Made by a program: the position numbers and the translations under genes. From assembly GCA_013115145.1 (NCBI GenBank), contig JAAPAO010000244.1, forward strand, positions 1-43,220: 43,220 bases of DNA, given 5' to 3'. Origin of the DNA: Perkinsus chesapeaki (lineage: Eukaryota; Perkinsozoa; Perkinsida; Perkinsidae). The notes under the pieces are model-generated. The model was given only the letters and a program-made list of their open reading frames with translations. It was not told the origin of the DNA and made no database searches. Of the stretch, positions 1-11,336 are shown piece after piece. The stretch's first letter is position 1. The number at the start of each line of letters is the position of its first letter.

Positions 1-121
1 ACTAGTGATACGGAGGAGGAGATATAATAGAAAGGAGTTTGATAGGAAATATGTTACTAGTGATACGGAGGAGTAGGAGATATAATAGAAAGGAGTTTGA
101 TAGGAAATATGTTACTAGTGA
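1..121. repeat. Tandem repeat, 55/58-bp unit
   Basis: Two nearly identical units (1-55 and 56-113) and the first 8 bases of a third begin with ACTAGTGATACGGAGGAG. The second unit differs by a 3-bp TAG insertion. The array is cut by the window edge, so its true copy number is unknown. No open frame runs through it. Confidence 0.9.
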
Positions 122-166
122 AATAAGAACAGCAAATGTGTACCTACGGACTAACTCAAGTAACAC

Positions 167-1762
167 TTGAGAAGGATCATCATCCTTTCAGATGGATATA
201 GTTTCATTATTATTATATTAAGAAGTGACATTGACGCTACTCTATCGACCATAACCTATCCACATCTCTCTACGCTATGTACCTCTGAACCAATACCAGC
301 CTATATGGCGTCAGCTACTGGTGGAGGCATACGCTTCAAAGATGATTTGGTATTATCTCTACAGGGGAAGAGCCGTCAAGATCTGCTAGCATATAAATCA
401 ATAAGGCTGGTCCTAGCTTGCCTCTCACCTGCTACCGCACTGCTATCGCCTACAGTAGTAATATTGTGGCGCAGTGACGCTATCGACCTTGGTAGTGCTA
501 CACAGTTATTTGCTACTGTTAGAGACCTTTATCCACTTCGGGGTGGTAGAGGCCTGAGGGTAGGATGTGTTATACAGCTGCATCCATCGGGATCGGTGTT
601 CCCTCATAATGACATTATTAATAATGATAATGAATTTAGTAGTGAACTGGTGGTGGACCCAATATGTGGTAAGTGTCTACCAGGTTTAGAAGGAAGGATG
701 CAGTGCTCGACATGTGGGGGTAGGTAGGGTAGATATGAGGGAAATATGGTATGAAATTCAACAATGCTTTATTATTGTGTACCACAACTTGCAATCGTTA
801 TTGTCTTGCCAAAGCTTGAGGATTTTGTAAATGGAATCCTTTATCTTTTCTGGATACAGTATGCACAATCTAAAGCATTTAATGTCACCGGCATGACTTC
901 TTAACCACACCACAAATCTTGTGTAGACACTCTACCAGATACCACCGTTGTGTCCTTAAAATGCTTCACAGCTTGAATCTTCCGCACTGGTCCTCCCTAT
1001 TCGTTCAGGTAGTGGTGCGTTACGTTGCGTATCATGCCATGGTATAGCTAGACTACCTTGTCCGAGCTGTCATGATAGTTCTGGATTAAAGGTAGTATTA
1101 TTATTAGATATAACCAACTTACTTCATCTTAGCTTAAGTTGGTTACAGCTGTTAATAGTAATGATTCCTCAGCTACAGTGAGAGTTACTGAATGCTGTGA
1201 ATGTTGTATTGGAACTGGTGAGGTGTAATCAAAGAGGGGAGGGAGGGATGACCCTACAGTATTTACAGGAGGTCGTCAAGTTAATTATCTCTTAATAATA
1301 ACTTGCCCAAACGTGTGATGATCCACCTCCAAGTCCATTTAGCAACATGAACTTGAAGTAGTATTTCAAACATATGTATTTAATGTTCCTTCTCGTAAGC
1401 ATCTACAACATCTGACTCATCTGCCTAACACTCCTCTGTCTGGTTTGTCAAGCGACTAAGACGCGAGTATCGAAGATTCTTTCAAATTAGTGTGGTATCA
1501 TCCTCGTGGTGTCAAGGTATAGGGGGTTGTGAACGATACCAAGTGTAGTCGTTGAAGGTATAACTTGTAGAAAACGCAAATCAGAACCTTGAACATGCCT
1601 TCTTCCTTCAATCAACGGGATATCTTATGTGGTTGATTATTATTAAGTATTCATTTATTCAGATGTTGTCCTATCTGTATGGGTGTAGCTCAGTTAAGAT
1701 GCCCTGAGTGTATGGGTAAAGGAGATCTACCATGCCAATGTCGAATGAAGTCATTCTTATAA
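167..1762 (+). CDS. Multi-exon protein with DnaJ-type CxxCxG zinc-finger repeats
   Basis: Several exons on this strand carry CxxCxG motifs of the DnaJ cysteine-rich (zinc-binding) type. The first open segment (to 727) ends with CGKCLPGLEG and QCSTCGG. An exon at 972-1091 has RCVSCHGIA and PCPSCHDSSG. After a 47-nt intron (1092-1138), an exon at 1139-1222 has CCECCIGTGE. The last exon (1663-1762) has CCPICMGVA and RCPECMGKGDLPC and ends in TAA. Such repeats bind two zinc ions in DnaJ and occur without a J domain in BSD2/PSA2-like thiol or chaperone proteins; no J domain is visible here. An intermediate exon near 1370-1510 is likely (VFNVPSRKHLQHL). The joins at about 728-971 and 1223-1662 are unresolved, so this could be two neighbouring genes. 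The true start is uncertain. Confidence 0.5.
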
Positions 1763-2219
1763 TCGTCACCTTGTAGTTGTGTTAAGTAGGTCATTGCCCA
1801 AATCATCAAGTATGATCTTTGGTAATCGAACAACAATTATGCATCCCATGATAGAGTAAATATAAATTTATCGCTCCAGATGAATTGCGGAGAATCGTGC
1901 AATACAACTATATGGACAATTGTGTACAAGTCATTCTCAACATATCCATTGAGTAGCCCCTAGTTCCTAGATGTAGCCCGCAGCCGACGGTGCTAGGGTA
2001 TCTGTTGCTCTTATTAATACTTATATTAGTACCTAACGGCCTTAAAAACACGAACTTTAGTATTAGGAGGCGAGAAAGAGGACTTTGAAACTCCCTTCGA
2101 TTTCCATTTTTTGTTGAATGGATGTATAAGTGATGACCTATGCTGAGCTATAATAGGTCGGACTTGTATACGGAATTGTGATTGGTTGATCCTTCAGTAG
2201 TTGTTGTTGTCCTGCTGTT
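1763..2219. other. Intergenic, no gene seen
   Basis: The 457 bp between the zinc-finger gene and the next start hold many stops in all frames. No RNA gene or repeat was recognised. It probably contains the terminator and promoter of the flanking plus-strand genes. Confidence 0.5.
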
Positions 2220-3375
2220 ATGGTAGTATTGCCTACCAATAGATTCCTCTCTACATCGGTATCAACACGTGGTGTGCCAGAGAAGACCTTTTGGGATTGG
2301 TTATTCACTACAGGTCTAGCAATAGGTTCTGTAGTGACTATAGTGGTATTGGGAATCTATGCTATATACTATTACTGTGGTTGGCAATATTATGTTGATG
2401 AGTATCTCGAAAGGGGATGGAAGGCTGTTAATAAATGCCATTGGTGCTCCTGTGGTCAGGGATGGTGTACCAGAAGTAGACAGATAAGTGATGAGCATTC
2501 ACAGGTGGTTTATAGTGGCCCTACTGAGCTGTAGAGTTTATTGGTCTATCAGGCAACCTCCTCACCGCCTGCTACTGCATCATACCAGGAATGCAGTCCA
2601 CTTGATGACCAAGCATCTAGCAGCAACAGCCATGCCCGGGAGGAAGAGGCGGATATGGTAAGCGAAGAACTGTAAGACATGGTTGGATAGTTGTCAGTCT
2701 CAAGCTATTGCTGCAGTGCGAAGTGAGCTTATACCATTTGCTGAGGGAAGGTGTGGTCCTGATGCATTCGCATTCATTAATGACGATAAGATTATAGGCG
2801 ATTGTATATCAACGTAGTTGATACCATTGTTATTGTTGTTTAACATATTCAAAGCAAAGGTATAATAATAATCCTAATGCAGCACTTATCGCATTGAGAG
2901 TTTGGCTTGCTTCACAGTATCCGAGGCTCAAAGAGGAAGTGGTAAAGTGGACGGTGGAGCAAGCTGATCCGAGGAACAGTTGTTCTTCACCAAATGATGA
3001 GTCATTATTTTACCTTGAGTTGTCTGATTAGTGTTATATCAGATCACCTTACACGTCGAGACGGCGATCTTCATCATCGCTTCAATTCACACCATTGTCT
3101 AGAAAACTATTTGATGACAAGCGAGCTACACCACTCGGTTTCAGAGCTACACCAGCAGCTACAGCAATAAATGGAGTTAGAGGAAGTATTGAGATACCCG
3201 CGAGAAGGTGACTTACATATCGCTTCAGTTGATTAGTTGTGTGTTTAGAATCTCATTGGACTCGCTGTCTCCCATGAGTGTAGAAGATTCATCTTTTGAT
3301 AACAACATAGAATCTGAGGATAGTATGAGCTGCGCCGTTCGCGCCATTCGACTAGCCTCACTACAATTTGACTAA
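2220..3375 (+). CDS. Single-pass membrane protein of unknown function, 6 exons
   Basis: I model exons at 2220-2504, 2553-2657, 2698-2803, 2883-3000, 3043-3207 and 3249-3375, with introns of 48, 40, 79, 42 and 41 nt; phases agree at every join. The N-terminal exon encodes one clear membrane segment (residues about 32-55, GLAIGSVVTIVVLGIYAIYY) after a short polar head. The rest is a polar region with a helical stretch (ALRVWLASQYPRLKEEVVKW) and a serine/arginine-rich, low-complexity tail. I recognise no family. The membrane segment near the N-terminus suggests a type II or signal-anchor protein, which is inference. The intron at 3001 has a weak donor (GTCATT), so that join is the least certain. 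Confidence 0.6.
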
Positions 3376-3520
3376 CAATAATTAAATAAAACAGTGTTGC
3401 CATGTGTCCTCATTATTTGTGGAATAACTAACCGAAATGATTTCCAGATTGGTGAGTGTCTTTTTGGTGATCAATGGAAATTGGTTGTCATGTAACGAAA
3501 AATGTTCAGAGGTTCTCATC

Positions 3521-3593
3521 TCCGATGTAGTCTAGCTGGTTAGGATTCGTGGCTCTCACCCACGCGACCGGGGTTCGAGTCCCCGCATCGGAA
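3521..3593 (+). tRNA. tRNA-Glu (anticodon CTC)
   Basis: The 7-bp acceptor stem TCCGATG/CATCGGA pairs perfectly. The anticodon stem is CGTGG/CCACG around the loop CTCTCAC (anticodon CTC, reads GAG). The T arm GGGG-TTCGAGT-CCCC is canonical, and B-box sequence GGTTCGAGTCC is present. The discriminator is A. A T4 run at 3596-3599 fits Pol III termination. There is no intron. Confidence 0.96.
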
Positions 3594-3844
3594 GTTTTAC
3601 GCAAACATCAATAGCTATACCATTGGTTTGGAATGCTAGATTAGTTACTATACTAATAGATACTACTTAGACGTATTTGCTAGTGTATAGGATCTATGCC
3701 AATTAGTATTAATAACACTGTGGGTACTGCAGGCTCGCCTTCTGTCTCTTTTGTGTCGACGCTAGTATACGCTAGCAGGTGTACTTACTTGAGGTTTATC
3801 TTTAATAGTTACTCTAAACTCGTTTTATTATCCGCTTTTAACAC

Positions 3845-5101
3845 ATGAGCGACAAGCAAAGCGTTACCGAATGCGTCCTTGGTCGTCCTGATGGGTCCTC
3901 CCATTTCCGCAGTGTAGTGAACTACTGCCTAATAGCAATTGGTGTTGGTATCTTGGCCCTTCCTAAGGCCATTGCTCAGGCTGGTTGGGTTGTGGGTGTG
4001 CTATTACTTCTATTAGCTGCTGGGCTCGCTCAGTATGCTATGGTGTTGTTATACAAGAGTATGCGTATGACAGCTGCCGATGGTACCTTCCCTACTTTCC
4101 AAGCCGTTGGTAAGAACGCTTTCGGCGTGGTTGGTATGGCGTTCGTCTCCTTCGTTGTATACCTTGATTTGGTCTTCGTATGTGCCCTATTGGTTATTCT
4201 AGTAGGGGATGGTATGGAGACTCTTGTTCCTTCCGTTGATACCTTTTGGTGGAAGCTTATCTTCACTTTGGTTATGCTTCCGTTGTCCTGGTTACCAAGC
4301 ATGAAGGAAGTGGCTTTCGTCTCGGCTATTGGTATTTTCGCCACATTGTTGACATGTGTTGCAGTTGTGGCAGCCTCTGCGCGTGAGATTGCCGATCCAG
4401 TATCGGAGAAGATTCATACTGTGTGGCCCCTCTCCCTTATGGACGCGGTTGTGTCTTTGACCAACTTCTTCTTCGCCTTCACTGTTGCACCTGTTATTCC
4501 AACTCTGGTTGTCGATATGAAGAAGCCTGAGGACTTCCCTAAGGTCAGTGGAATCGCCTTGATAGTTATCAGTGTTGCCTTTGCTATCATTGGTTTTGCT
4601 GGTTACCTCGGTTTTGGTACCGACCTTGTTACATACGCCAACATTAGTGAGGCTATCGCTCACGGTAGATCTTCTAGTGACTGGTTGTTGATTATTGTCG
4701 AGGCAGCTATCGAAGTGGTATGCTTCAGTCACTACTTGGTTATGCTTAACCCAGTTAGCATCGCGGTCGAGGATGTTATCAAGGTCGTTAGTAAGAAGCA
4801 AACTGTGGCCTGGTGGTTGAGGATTCTTGCACGATCTATCCTCGTGTTCTTTTGCTTTGCTATTGCTGTGCTGATTCCTGCATTCAGTCAGCTTGTGGAC
4901 CTTATTTCCGCCACCCTATGTGTGTTCCTCCAGTTGCTGTTCCCTGTTGGTTTCTATTGGATCCTAACTAAAAGGAATGGTGGAAAGGGTTACAGTAACA
5001 ACTGGCTCAAGTATGGCGAGTATGCTCTCATGGCATTCTGCGTCCTACTTGGTGTCTTCAGTGGTGTTATTGGTACCTGGTCCGTTATCTCAAGCTGGTG
5101 A
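3845..5101 (+). CDS. SLC38/AVT-like amino-acid transporter (AAAP family)
   Basis: This intact 418-residue ORF encodes a polytopic membrane protein with about 11 hydrophobic segments. The first helix has the AAAP hallmark (NYCLIAIGVGILALPKAIAQ) followed by GWVVGVLLLLLAAGLAQYAM, as in vacuolar AVT and SLC38 neutral amino-acid transporters. These use H+ or Na+ gradients to move amino acids across plasma or vacuolar membranes; substrate and direction cannot be told from sequence. Length is typical of the family (about 400-450). The start at ATG 3845 sits after an AT-rich leader, with a 25-residue cytosolic head before helix 1. Unlike most genes around it, it has no intron, and its codons favour GGT, GTT and C-ending choices, which suggests high expression. 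Confidence 0.9.
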   Translation: MSDKQSVTECVLGRPDGSSHFRSVVNYCLIAIGVGILALPKAIAQAGWVVGVLLLLLAAGLAQYAMVLLYKSMRMTAADGTFPTFQAVGKNAFGVVGMAFVSFVVYLDLVFVCALLVILVGDGMETLVPSVDTFWWKLIFTLVMLPLSWLPSMKEVAFVSAIGIFATLLTCVAVVAASAREIADPVSEKIHTVWPLSLMDAVVSLTNFFFAFTVAPVIPTLVVDMKKPEDFPKVSGIALIVISVAFAIIGFAGYLGFGTDLVTYANISEAIAHGRSSSDWLLIIVEAAIEVVCFSHYLVMLNPVSIAVEDVIKVVSKKQTVAWWLRILARSILVFFCFAIAVLIPAFSQLVDLISATLCVFLQLLFPVGFYWILTKRNGGKGYSNNWLKYGEYALMAFCVLLGVFSGVIGTWSVISSW

Positions 5102-5866
5102 ATATGCTTCTATCAGCTTTTATCGTTTCATCTAAATGGTGTACGTATTCAGTAATGTATTATCTATTATGTTATTGCACTTCTCTTTTATGGTTGCCAT
5201 GTGGCCAAGGAGATAGTGCCCCTAGTCAACTTGACTGGATGGTTTTGGATCATTCGTGTCAAATCCTGCAAGCTAGTCTCTCCTGCTGATCTCCCCTATT
5301 CTAAGTAGAATATGGTGTATCACAGTAAGTTTTTCCCGGTTACTAAGTTGTATCGTAGTTTTACCCGAGGCAGCTTGCTATTGCAGTACTCCATCCAATG
5401 GAGCTCTTGCGTCAAACTGACCCTTATAAGCAACCATAATGCTTATATAAGAGTCTACATCTTTCATCATATGTTAATCATCTAGTCGAATAGTTCTATC
5501 GTTATTGTCATAAATGTTGTTTACCATTGATCTATCTAATTGTCTGTACTATCAACAAAAGTCGTCCGAATCTCTATGGGGAAATATACCTCCCTGACGA
5601 GGAAAACACACATTATGAAAAAGTACATGTGTTGTTATTATTATTGTTGTTGTCTATGATGATGATGAAGTGGTCTAGTGCTACTATATATTAGCGCATG
5701 TTATATTCCGTTGTCCAATGGAATTGGTATGTTCCTACAATACCTAATTTACCGTTAGTATTGTTTCCTTGTTCATTTCCGTTCCCATGAATGATGAATA
5801 GTTGTTGGTTTTACTCTCAACTAACTGAAAGCTTTGGTTGTTAATAATAGTAAATCTAAGGAAAAG
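5102..5866. other. Intergenic region, no gene supported
   Basis: The 765 bp after the transporter contain short open stretches without convincing coding character, and AT-rich runs such as TTATTATTATTGTTGTTG near 5635. It probably holds the 3' UTR of the transporter and the promoter of the coiled-coil gene. An upstream non-coding or short coding exon of that gene cannot be excluded. Confidence 0.5.
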
Positions 5867-8800
5867 ATGCGAGTTGATTTCGCTGATGGAAAGGTCAGTC
5901 GCAATAACACAATCTCTGTGTCAACTGTAAAGAAGAAATCTACAGAAAGGCATGTGGGAAGAATGAGTATATCACCTTACGAAGGCTTACAAGACAGAGT
6001 TGGTCTGGAAAAGACAAAGCATAGGAGGCCGAGTGCGCAGGAGCGGCTAGTAGCAGAAGTATCATACTTTAGTAACGGTAATCCTCAATATCAGGAACTT
6101 CCTGAATTGAAATCGGCAAAGAGACGTTCCAGCAATCGTAACGATGGTGGAAAATCCATGCAGGTGGCCGCCTTACAAAAGCAACTCGGTATGAATTGGG
6201 ATGCCCATCATCGCTTCTCAAGTGATTCTTATAGCTTTGGCGACATACAGCTTGGAACTAGCGAAACGGCGCGTGATTCATCTTAATGCTGATATCAATA
6301 AAGCCAATGCTGAAAGATACACCGCCATTAATACCAAGGGTACCGTCGAGGAGAAAAATACAGTAGAGTTGGGAACAAAGAGGGTTTACGAAACTGTTCG
6401 GCCCGATTTTTAGAGCGTCACTGTCGAGCTCCCGAAAGCAAACGGGAAACTGGAAGACAATCTTGATAAAGCTTTACACAAGCTGGGGGGACTATTGACA
6501 GAGAACGATAAAGTGAAAGGAAGAATAACAAAGATAAGGTGGTTTGAGCAAATAGGAATCTATCAAGGCTATTAAATGAATGGTCAGGATGGATAGAAAT
6601 AGTGTTAATCGTAACATTGACGCAATGAAGGAAGAACTTTCAGTGACCAAAAGAAAGCTTATTGAAGTGATGAACGCAGTGGACTCTGGCTCACGAGAAT
6701 CTAGTAACAATACCACTGTAGAGGTGTAATGGTGATGATGAGTGTTAATAGGTAAAACTAAACAGCAAGCACGTTACGTTAGAGCTGAAGTTGAAGCGGA
6801 GCAGGAGGAAAGCATCCGCCTAGTTAACGAGATAAAGGTGACTTTCACAGAGTCAACTGCAAATAAACATTATAGCAGGGCTCTTTTGAGAATGAATTAC
6901 GGATACAAAGGGAATATGAGACATTAAGGAGCCACACAAGATCGTTGTCCCAAGGGGAATCATCATCCTTGTTGGGGACAGGAACACAAGCCAGCACAAA
7001 ACTGATGGTCATATAGCCATATGGAGGAGTCACAGTGAATAGGATGTAGGTGGCGGACGGAGAGGAGACATTCTGTGAGACCACACTACAATGTCGAATA
7101 CTGAAGATATCGTTCCTGAATGCAATACAGAGAAGGCATATACAAGAACAAGTATCGAAAAGAGAGGTTATTGAGAGAGCTTTTGATATGATACAGACAA
7201 GTCATTATTGGACTTAGTATATACACACATAGTAAGTGATAGGTACTGGTATATCTGATGTCGAAGAGATAATAAAAGTGTTTGTGGAGATGGATAAGGA
7301 TAACTACAGCATGTTGAGGTGAGGAGCTGGCAAGATGGGTATAATTAATTATTATTAAAGTTATATAAATAACCTACAAGAACAAATAGGGGAAGCTGAA
7401 GCGAATAATAAACGGCTTAGAGAGCTGATGAATAAATACTTACCATTGATGAATACAACAACACCTACACAACGACCACATAAGAGGGTAAGATACTATT
7501 AAGCTCATCAATAAGAACAACAACCAGCAGGCATCGGTACTGCTTGGCTCGGAAATTGCGAGATCAAGACGAACTGTGCTAGATGGCAATATGGAGTTGC
7601 AGATCCTAATAGACCTCGTAAACCTGAGAATTGATATTTTGAGGCGAATGGGCGAATCCTGTATCAGTTAGCCAACAGGATAGAGCCGAAGGTTGAAAAG
7701 ATGGTGGAGGATCTAGAGAGCTTCGTGAAGTGAGGAACTACATACAAATACGACGTTCTTATCTATCACAGGTCAGTTAACGGTTCCATCAAGCGTAACG
7801 AAAAACACGTAGTGTTCCCAAATACACTGGAGAGAATCACCGAAGTAAGCTCTCTATTAAACTGCTGAGCACTACTTATACAGTTACTCCTTCTATTCCC
7901 GGACTTCTTACCTTTCAATTGCCCTTTAAGAAGGCCGCCACAGTTGTTTGAGGAAGGCCTAGGGATCGATGATTGGTGGGCGCCACTGCCTCGAGCACGA
8001 CAACAGGCTGATGGAGGCAAGCCTGGGAGGAGTCGTACAGTGATGAGATATCTTATAGAACATCATCAAGGTCCATCACCACAACTGAGGCGCCTCCCCA
8101 CACAAACTGGCTTAACTGAATCACATCGGAGAGGGATTGATGGAACTCCCCGAGAGTTACCATCTGCGGCTCATTTGAACGTCGAGTCCGATGATGAAGA
8201 TTTGGAGAGTATTATGGAGGGGTTATCCCACCGCACTTCATTCTCAAGTTGCTCAAGATCGGCCCCTCACACACGATGAACTCCGATATCATGCACTTGA
8301 ATCGGCAGCTGCCAGGAAGAACAGGATCAACACGCGGGGTCGTAACTTCAACTTCGGACGTAAGGCCGCTTGCTTGAGGAGAATTCATAGCGGCTGCTGC
8401 ATATAGGACGGCAAAGTAAGGAAAGTGTAGCAACAACCAGAGTGCATTCGAGAAGGGGACCAACAAACGCAGTAGGTGGTGGAATGGTCAAAGGGAAAGT
8501 TGCTCCTTGAAGGTAAATGTTAAGCGAAGCAAGACCTATGGTGGAATGTCTCCTACGGGAGGAGGGGTGATGCCGCTACGACCAACTCCACCAACTCGCC
8601 CTATAGTAGGAATGGCTCTTCGTGTGGTTGTAATTGATTGGTACAGGCCCGGCATGGCAGGAGACCAAATCGTGTAATGCGGGAAGCAAGTGAGAAGTAC
8701 AGCGATAAAATAGAGGAAGATGGAGGCGAGCTACTTGGAGATGATGATGATGCTACTACCAACCCAATTGCTGAGGTACATCCGCTACATACAGTTCAAT

Positions 8801-9129
8801 AGTAATACTTGATAGGAGAATGATACCCGCACTGCAAAGGAACGTGCAGTAGCTGGTATACTTGCAGCTTATCGATCCGGTGAATTGGACCCTATTGCTC
8901 AACGATTTGCAGCAATGAAGAGGAGCTCAACAGAGCCACCTATTGTAAATGGGAAGGATGATAATGCATATCATCATCGGACAAGCAACATCACACTCAT
9001 AGGAATTGATACGATTAGAGGAGGTTTAATAATGGTATTATTGTCTTAGGATGGTGCCTTTGGAGGAAGCTCTTCAGCTTCACCGTTATCCCCTTGCTCC
9101 TTTCAATCTGCTACATCTTCATCCAGTGA
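5867..9129 (+). CDS. Long coiled-coil protein, about 21 exons with tiny introns
   Basis: About 845 residues can be joined across introns of 23-49 nt. Exons: 5867-6188, 6235-6383, 6414-6538, 6588-6723, 6766-6837, 6876-7007, about 7043-7074, 7107-7200, 7243-7318, 7361-7487, 7528-7617, 7644-7729, 7772-7844, 7884-8208, 8249-8359, 8391-8415, 8441-8471, 8513-8623, 8647-8775, 8816-9023 and 9050-9129. Phases agree everywhere except the join around 7008-7042. The N-terminal half is heptad-like (e.g. INNLQEQIGEAEANNKRLRE). The C-terminal half is basic and proline/arginine-rich with an acidic DDDD patch. The last exon in one frame ends in a hydrophobic tail (FTVIPLLLSICYIFIQ), suggesting a tail anchor. 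An alternative acceptor phase gives a serine-rich end with its stop at 9146-9148. Cytoskeletal or scaffold function is inference; no named family was recognised. Confidence 0.7.
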
Positions 9130-9233
9130 TATAAACACACATGAGTGACTTGACTCAATTAACATGTTCTGTGTTGACTTAATAAACTAAACAGCATAAA
9201 AGAGAAATCAATTTCAAGCAGTTCCTTGCATGG

Positions 9234-10708
9234 TCACGCATTATCAACAAGGAAATCAGAGAGCTCCGACACGCACTTGAATTGTGGTATTCTAGAATGA
9301 CGTTCTGTTATCCACTTATTTGATAACCCTCTATGAACCCTCTGTGGAGGCTCATCATCATCAGCCAGCAGGATAAAGTCAATAACAGCCGCCTCTGATT
9401 GGTCTCTATCAGATTCTGGATAAACTGATAGGCTTCGGTCGGTTAAAGCAATAGCTTCCAGCTCTTCTATTCTATTATTTAAATCAATACTGCCCACCAT
9501 CGAATCACCATCTATAGTAATCGGGGACACTGTGTGTTCACGTACTTCATTATCTTCTGCATTAAATGCTTCATACCGGGAATACCTATTTTTATCAGAG
9601 TATCTCGTGGAGCGTAAAACACTTGTAGTGCCCCCACCACACCTGAGTGAGCTCTCTCCAATAGCAATCAGGCATCCCCTACCAAGATGAGGGGGTTACC
9701 CTGCTGATCTCTGTCGGCCTGAGTCGACTGGTCTGTGGTCTGAATGTACACTGTTCTAGTCGCTCTAATTCCAATTCTCTTCGTCGTTGTTCCAATCGGC
9801 CTTCCCTTTCCTTTATAATCTCCTTGCCTCTATCGTATCTTTTATAATACATACCTCACACCAGCCTCACCAGGCCTACAATGAAGTTGCTCCACAACTC
9901 TTCCTCCGTCCCTTATTCGGTGTAAACTGATAACATGGCTCTGCATTCCGTCGAAGCGCCTCCATTTTCCTAGCCGATATATCCTTCTGTTGCTCCATTC
10001 GTGATAGGAACCTCCTGTAGATGTTCTACATTAACCACTGTTGTATATTACTACTTAACCCTTTCACTCTCGCCCCTATCTTGGTAACTCTTTTCCTTCA
10101 TAGGAGTAGTGTTCATCAAATACGTTAGTTTTGTATTGCCCAGTCCATCTTCATAGCTCCGAGCCCTTGGTCGCCTTTCGCTCAGTACAGGGCGTGTTAG
10201 CATCGATGCCTTCCCTTTCGTCGTCGTCCTGCCCCGCCTTGCCACTTTTCCATCATTCCTTGCACTATTTCCATCGACACCACCACACGGTGTAGTGGGC
10301 ACTCTTCGAGATAGCAGCCTCCTAGGAGTGCATCGTTCTCTGTGCCTTTTGACAGCGCCAATCGTTGGCCCCTCCGAGCTTGGGGTTTGCACTACTCTGA
10401 CAAGCGTTGGAGTATGTATCTCCGCTCGTGAACAAGTTCTACAAAATTTCTGTGGATTTTTGCATCGCCCCTAGGTGGTTCGGTGAAGATATTTTATAGC
10501 TCAATTACTGGCACATATTCCACCGGCCTTATAACAACGTTTGATATTCTATTTTTAGCATCAACTGTTATAACCTGTTTTCCTTATCATCCTTATGCAG
10601 TTCATCTTCTATCATCCCCTTATAACGTAATGGCTCCTTGCAATATTGAGCGGTAGACTGTCTAGAAGTACTCGGTCGAAATCGAATGGGTGGACTGGGA
10701 ATGTTCAT
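9234..10708 (-). CDS. CTFRP-motif coiled-coil protein, 6 exons
   Basis: Exons on the minus strand are 10708-10575, 10548-10515, 10470-10060, 10025-9880, 9829-9700 and 9653-9234. They total 1275 nt (424 residues) and all phases agree. Introns are 26, 44, 34, 50 and 46 nt. The protein has a cysteine cluster (CKNPQKFCRTC), then a long basic region. Next come two short motifs, CYQFTPNKG and, after a charged helix (EGRLEQRRRELELERLEQ), CTFRPQTSR. The form helix-CTFxPxI/T is common in flagellar and cytoskeletal proteins of protists, and I infer a structural role. The C-terminus is acidic. The start is the first ATG in frame. It ends about 100 bp from the convergent coiled-coil gene. Confidence 0.72.
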
Positions 10709-10825
10709 AAGTACAAAACTGAGCGGTTATTAAAGTCATAACAATTCAACAGCTCAACTATTGATGATGAAAAATGAGTGGCCATACCATCTTTTGCCCG
10801 AATCACCATTATGTGCCGCTATCAG

Positions 10826-11336
10826 TTAGTCGTCCTTATCCCCCTTGGATGGGAGGAACTTAACAGGATCACGGTTGAAGGCAGGCCATGATGGTAGTGT
10901 TATCTGATAACATTACTAAGCACTCCAGAAACACGTATCTTAGGTTAATTAGTATATCTCAATGCCCACCTACATCATCGGAAAAATACGTGGAAATTAA
11001 GCGAATAATAAACTCACGTTGATGCACCAATTAAAAGCTACAAGTTAATAATACGATTGTATAAACATTTTTACCAGCCTTATTGGCCTTTAAGTCCCTT
11101 ATTACCATAGTGGCCACGGCAGTGCCAGCTGATAGGATATAGAAGGTATAAAGGAAACGCTGTACTGCGTATCTAATAATAGATATATAATATTATATAC
11201 TATAATGATATATACCCATAAACGAATCCAATTAGACCACTAATTGTTATCATCAATAATTGGATGTAAAAAGCCCTTCTTTGTCCTTCATAATCCTGAC
11301 ATACACTCTATTAATGCATTGTTATAATATTACCAT
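10826..11336 (-). CDS. SPCS1: Signal peptidase complex subunit 1 (SPC12/SPCS1)
   Basis: Four exons (11336-11334, 11295-11216, 11172-11106, 10903-10826) give a 75-residue protein with all phases in agreement. It matches the SPC12 pattern throughout: MDYEGQ at the start, first helix with GLIGFVYGYAV, second helix YTFYILSAGTAVATM, then LPSWPAFNRDPVKFLPSKG. This corresponds to LPPWPxYRRxPLKWLP of animal and fungal subunits. SPC12 is a non-catalytic ER membrane subunit that helps signal peptidase recognise signal peptides. The first coding exon consists only of the ATG, followed by a 38-nt intron (11296-11333). The third intron (10904-11105, 202 nt) is unusually long here. Length is typical. Confidence 0.9.

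Noticed and set aside
5867-7733. Frequent frame changes as programmed frameshifts or sequencing errors
   Set aside because: Almost every change coincides with a GT-AG segment whose removal restores phase exactly, so short introns explain it better.
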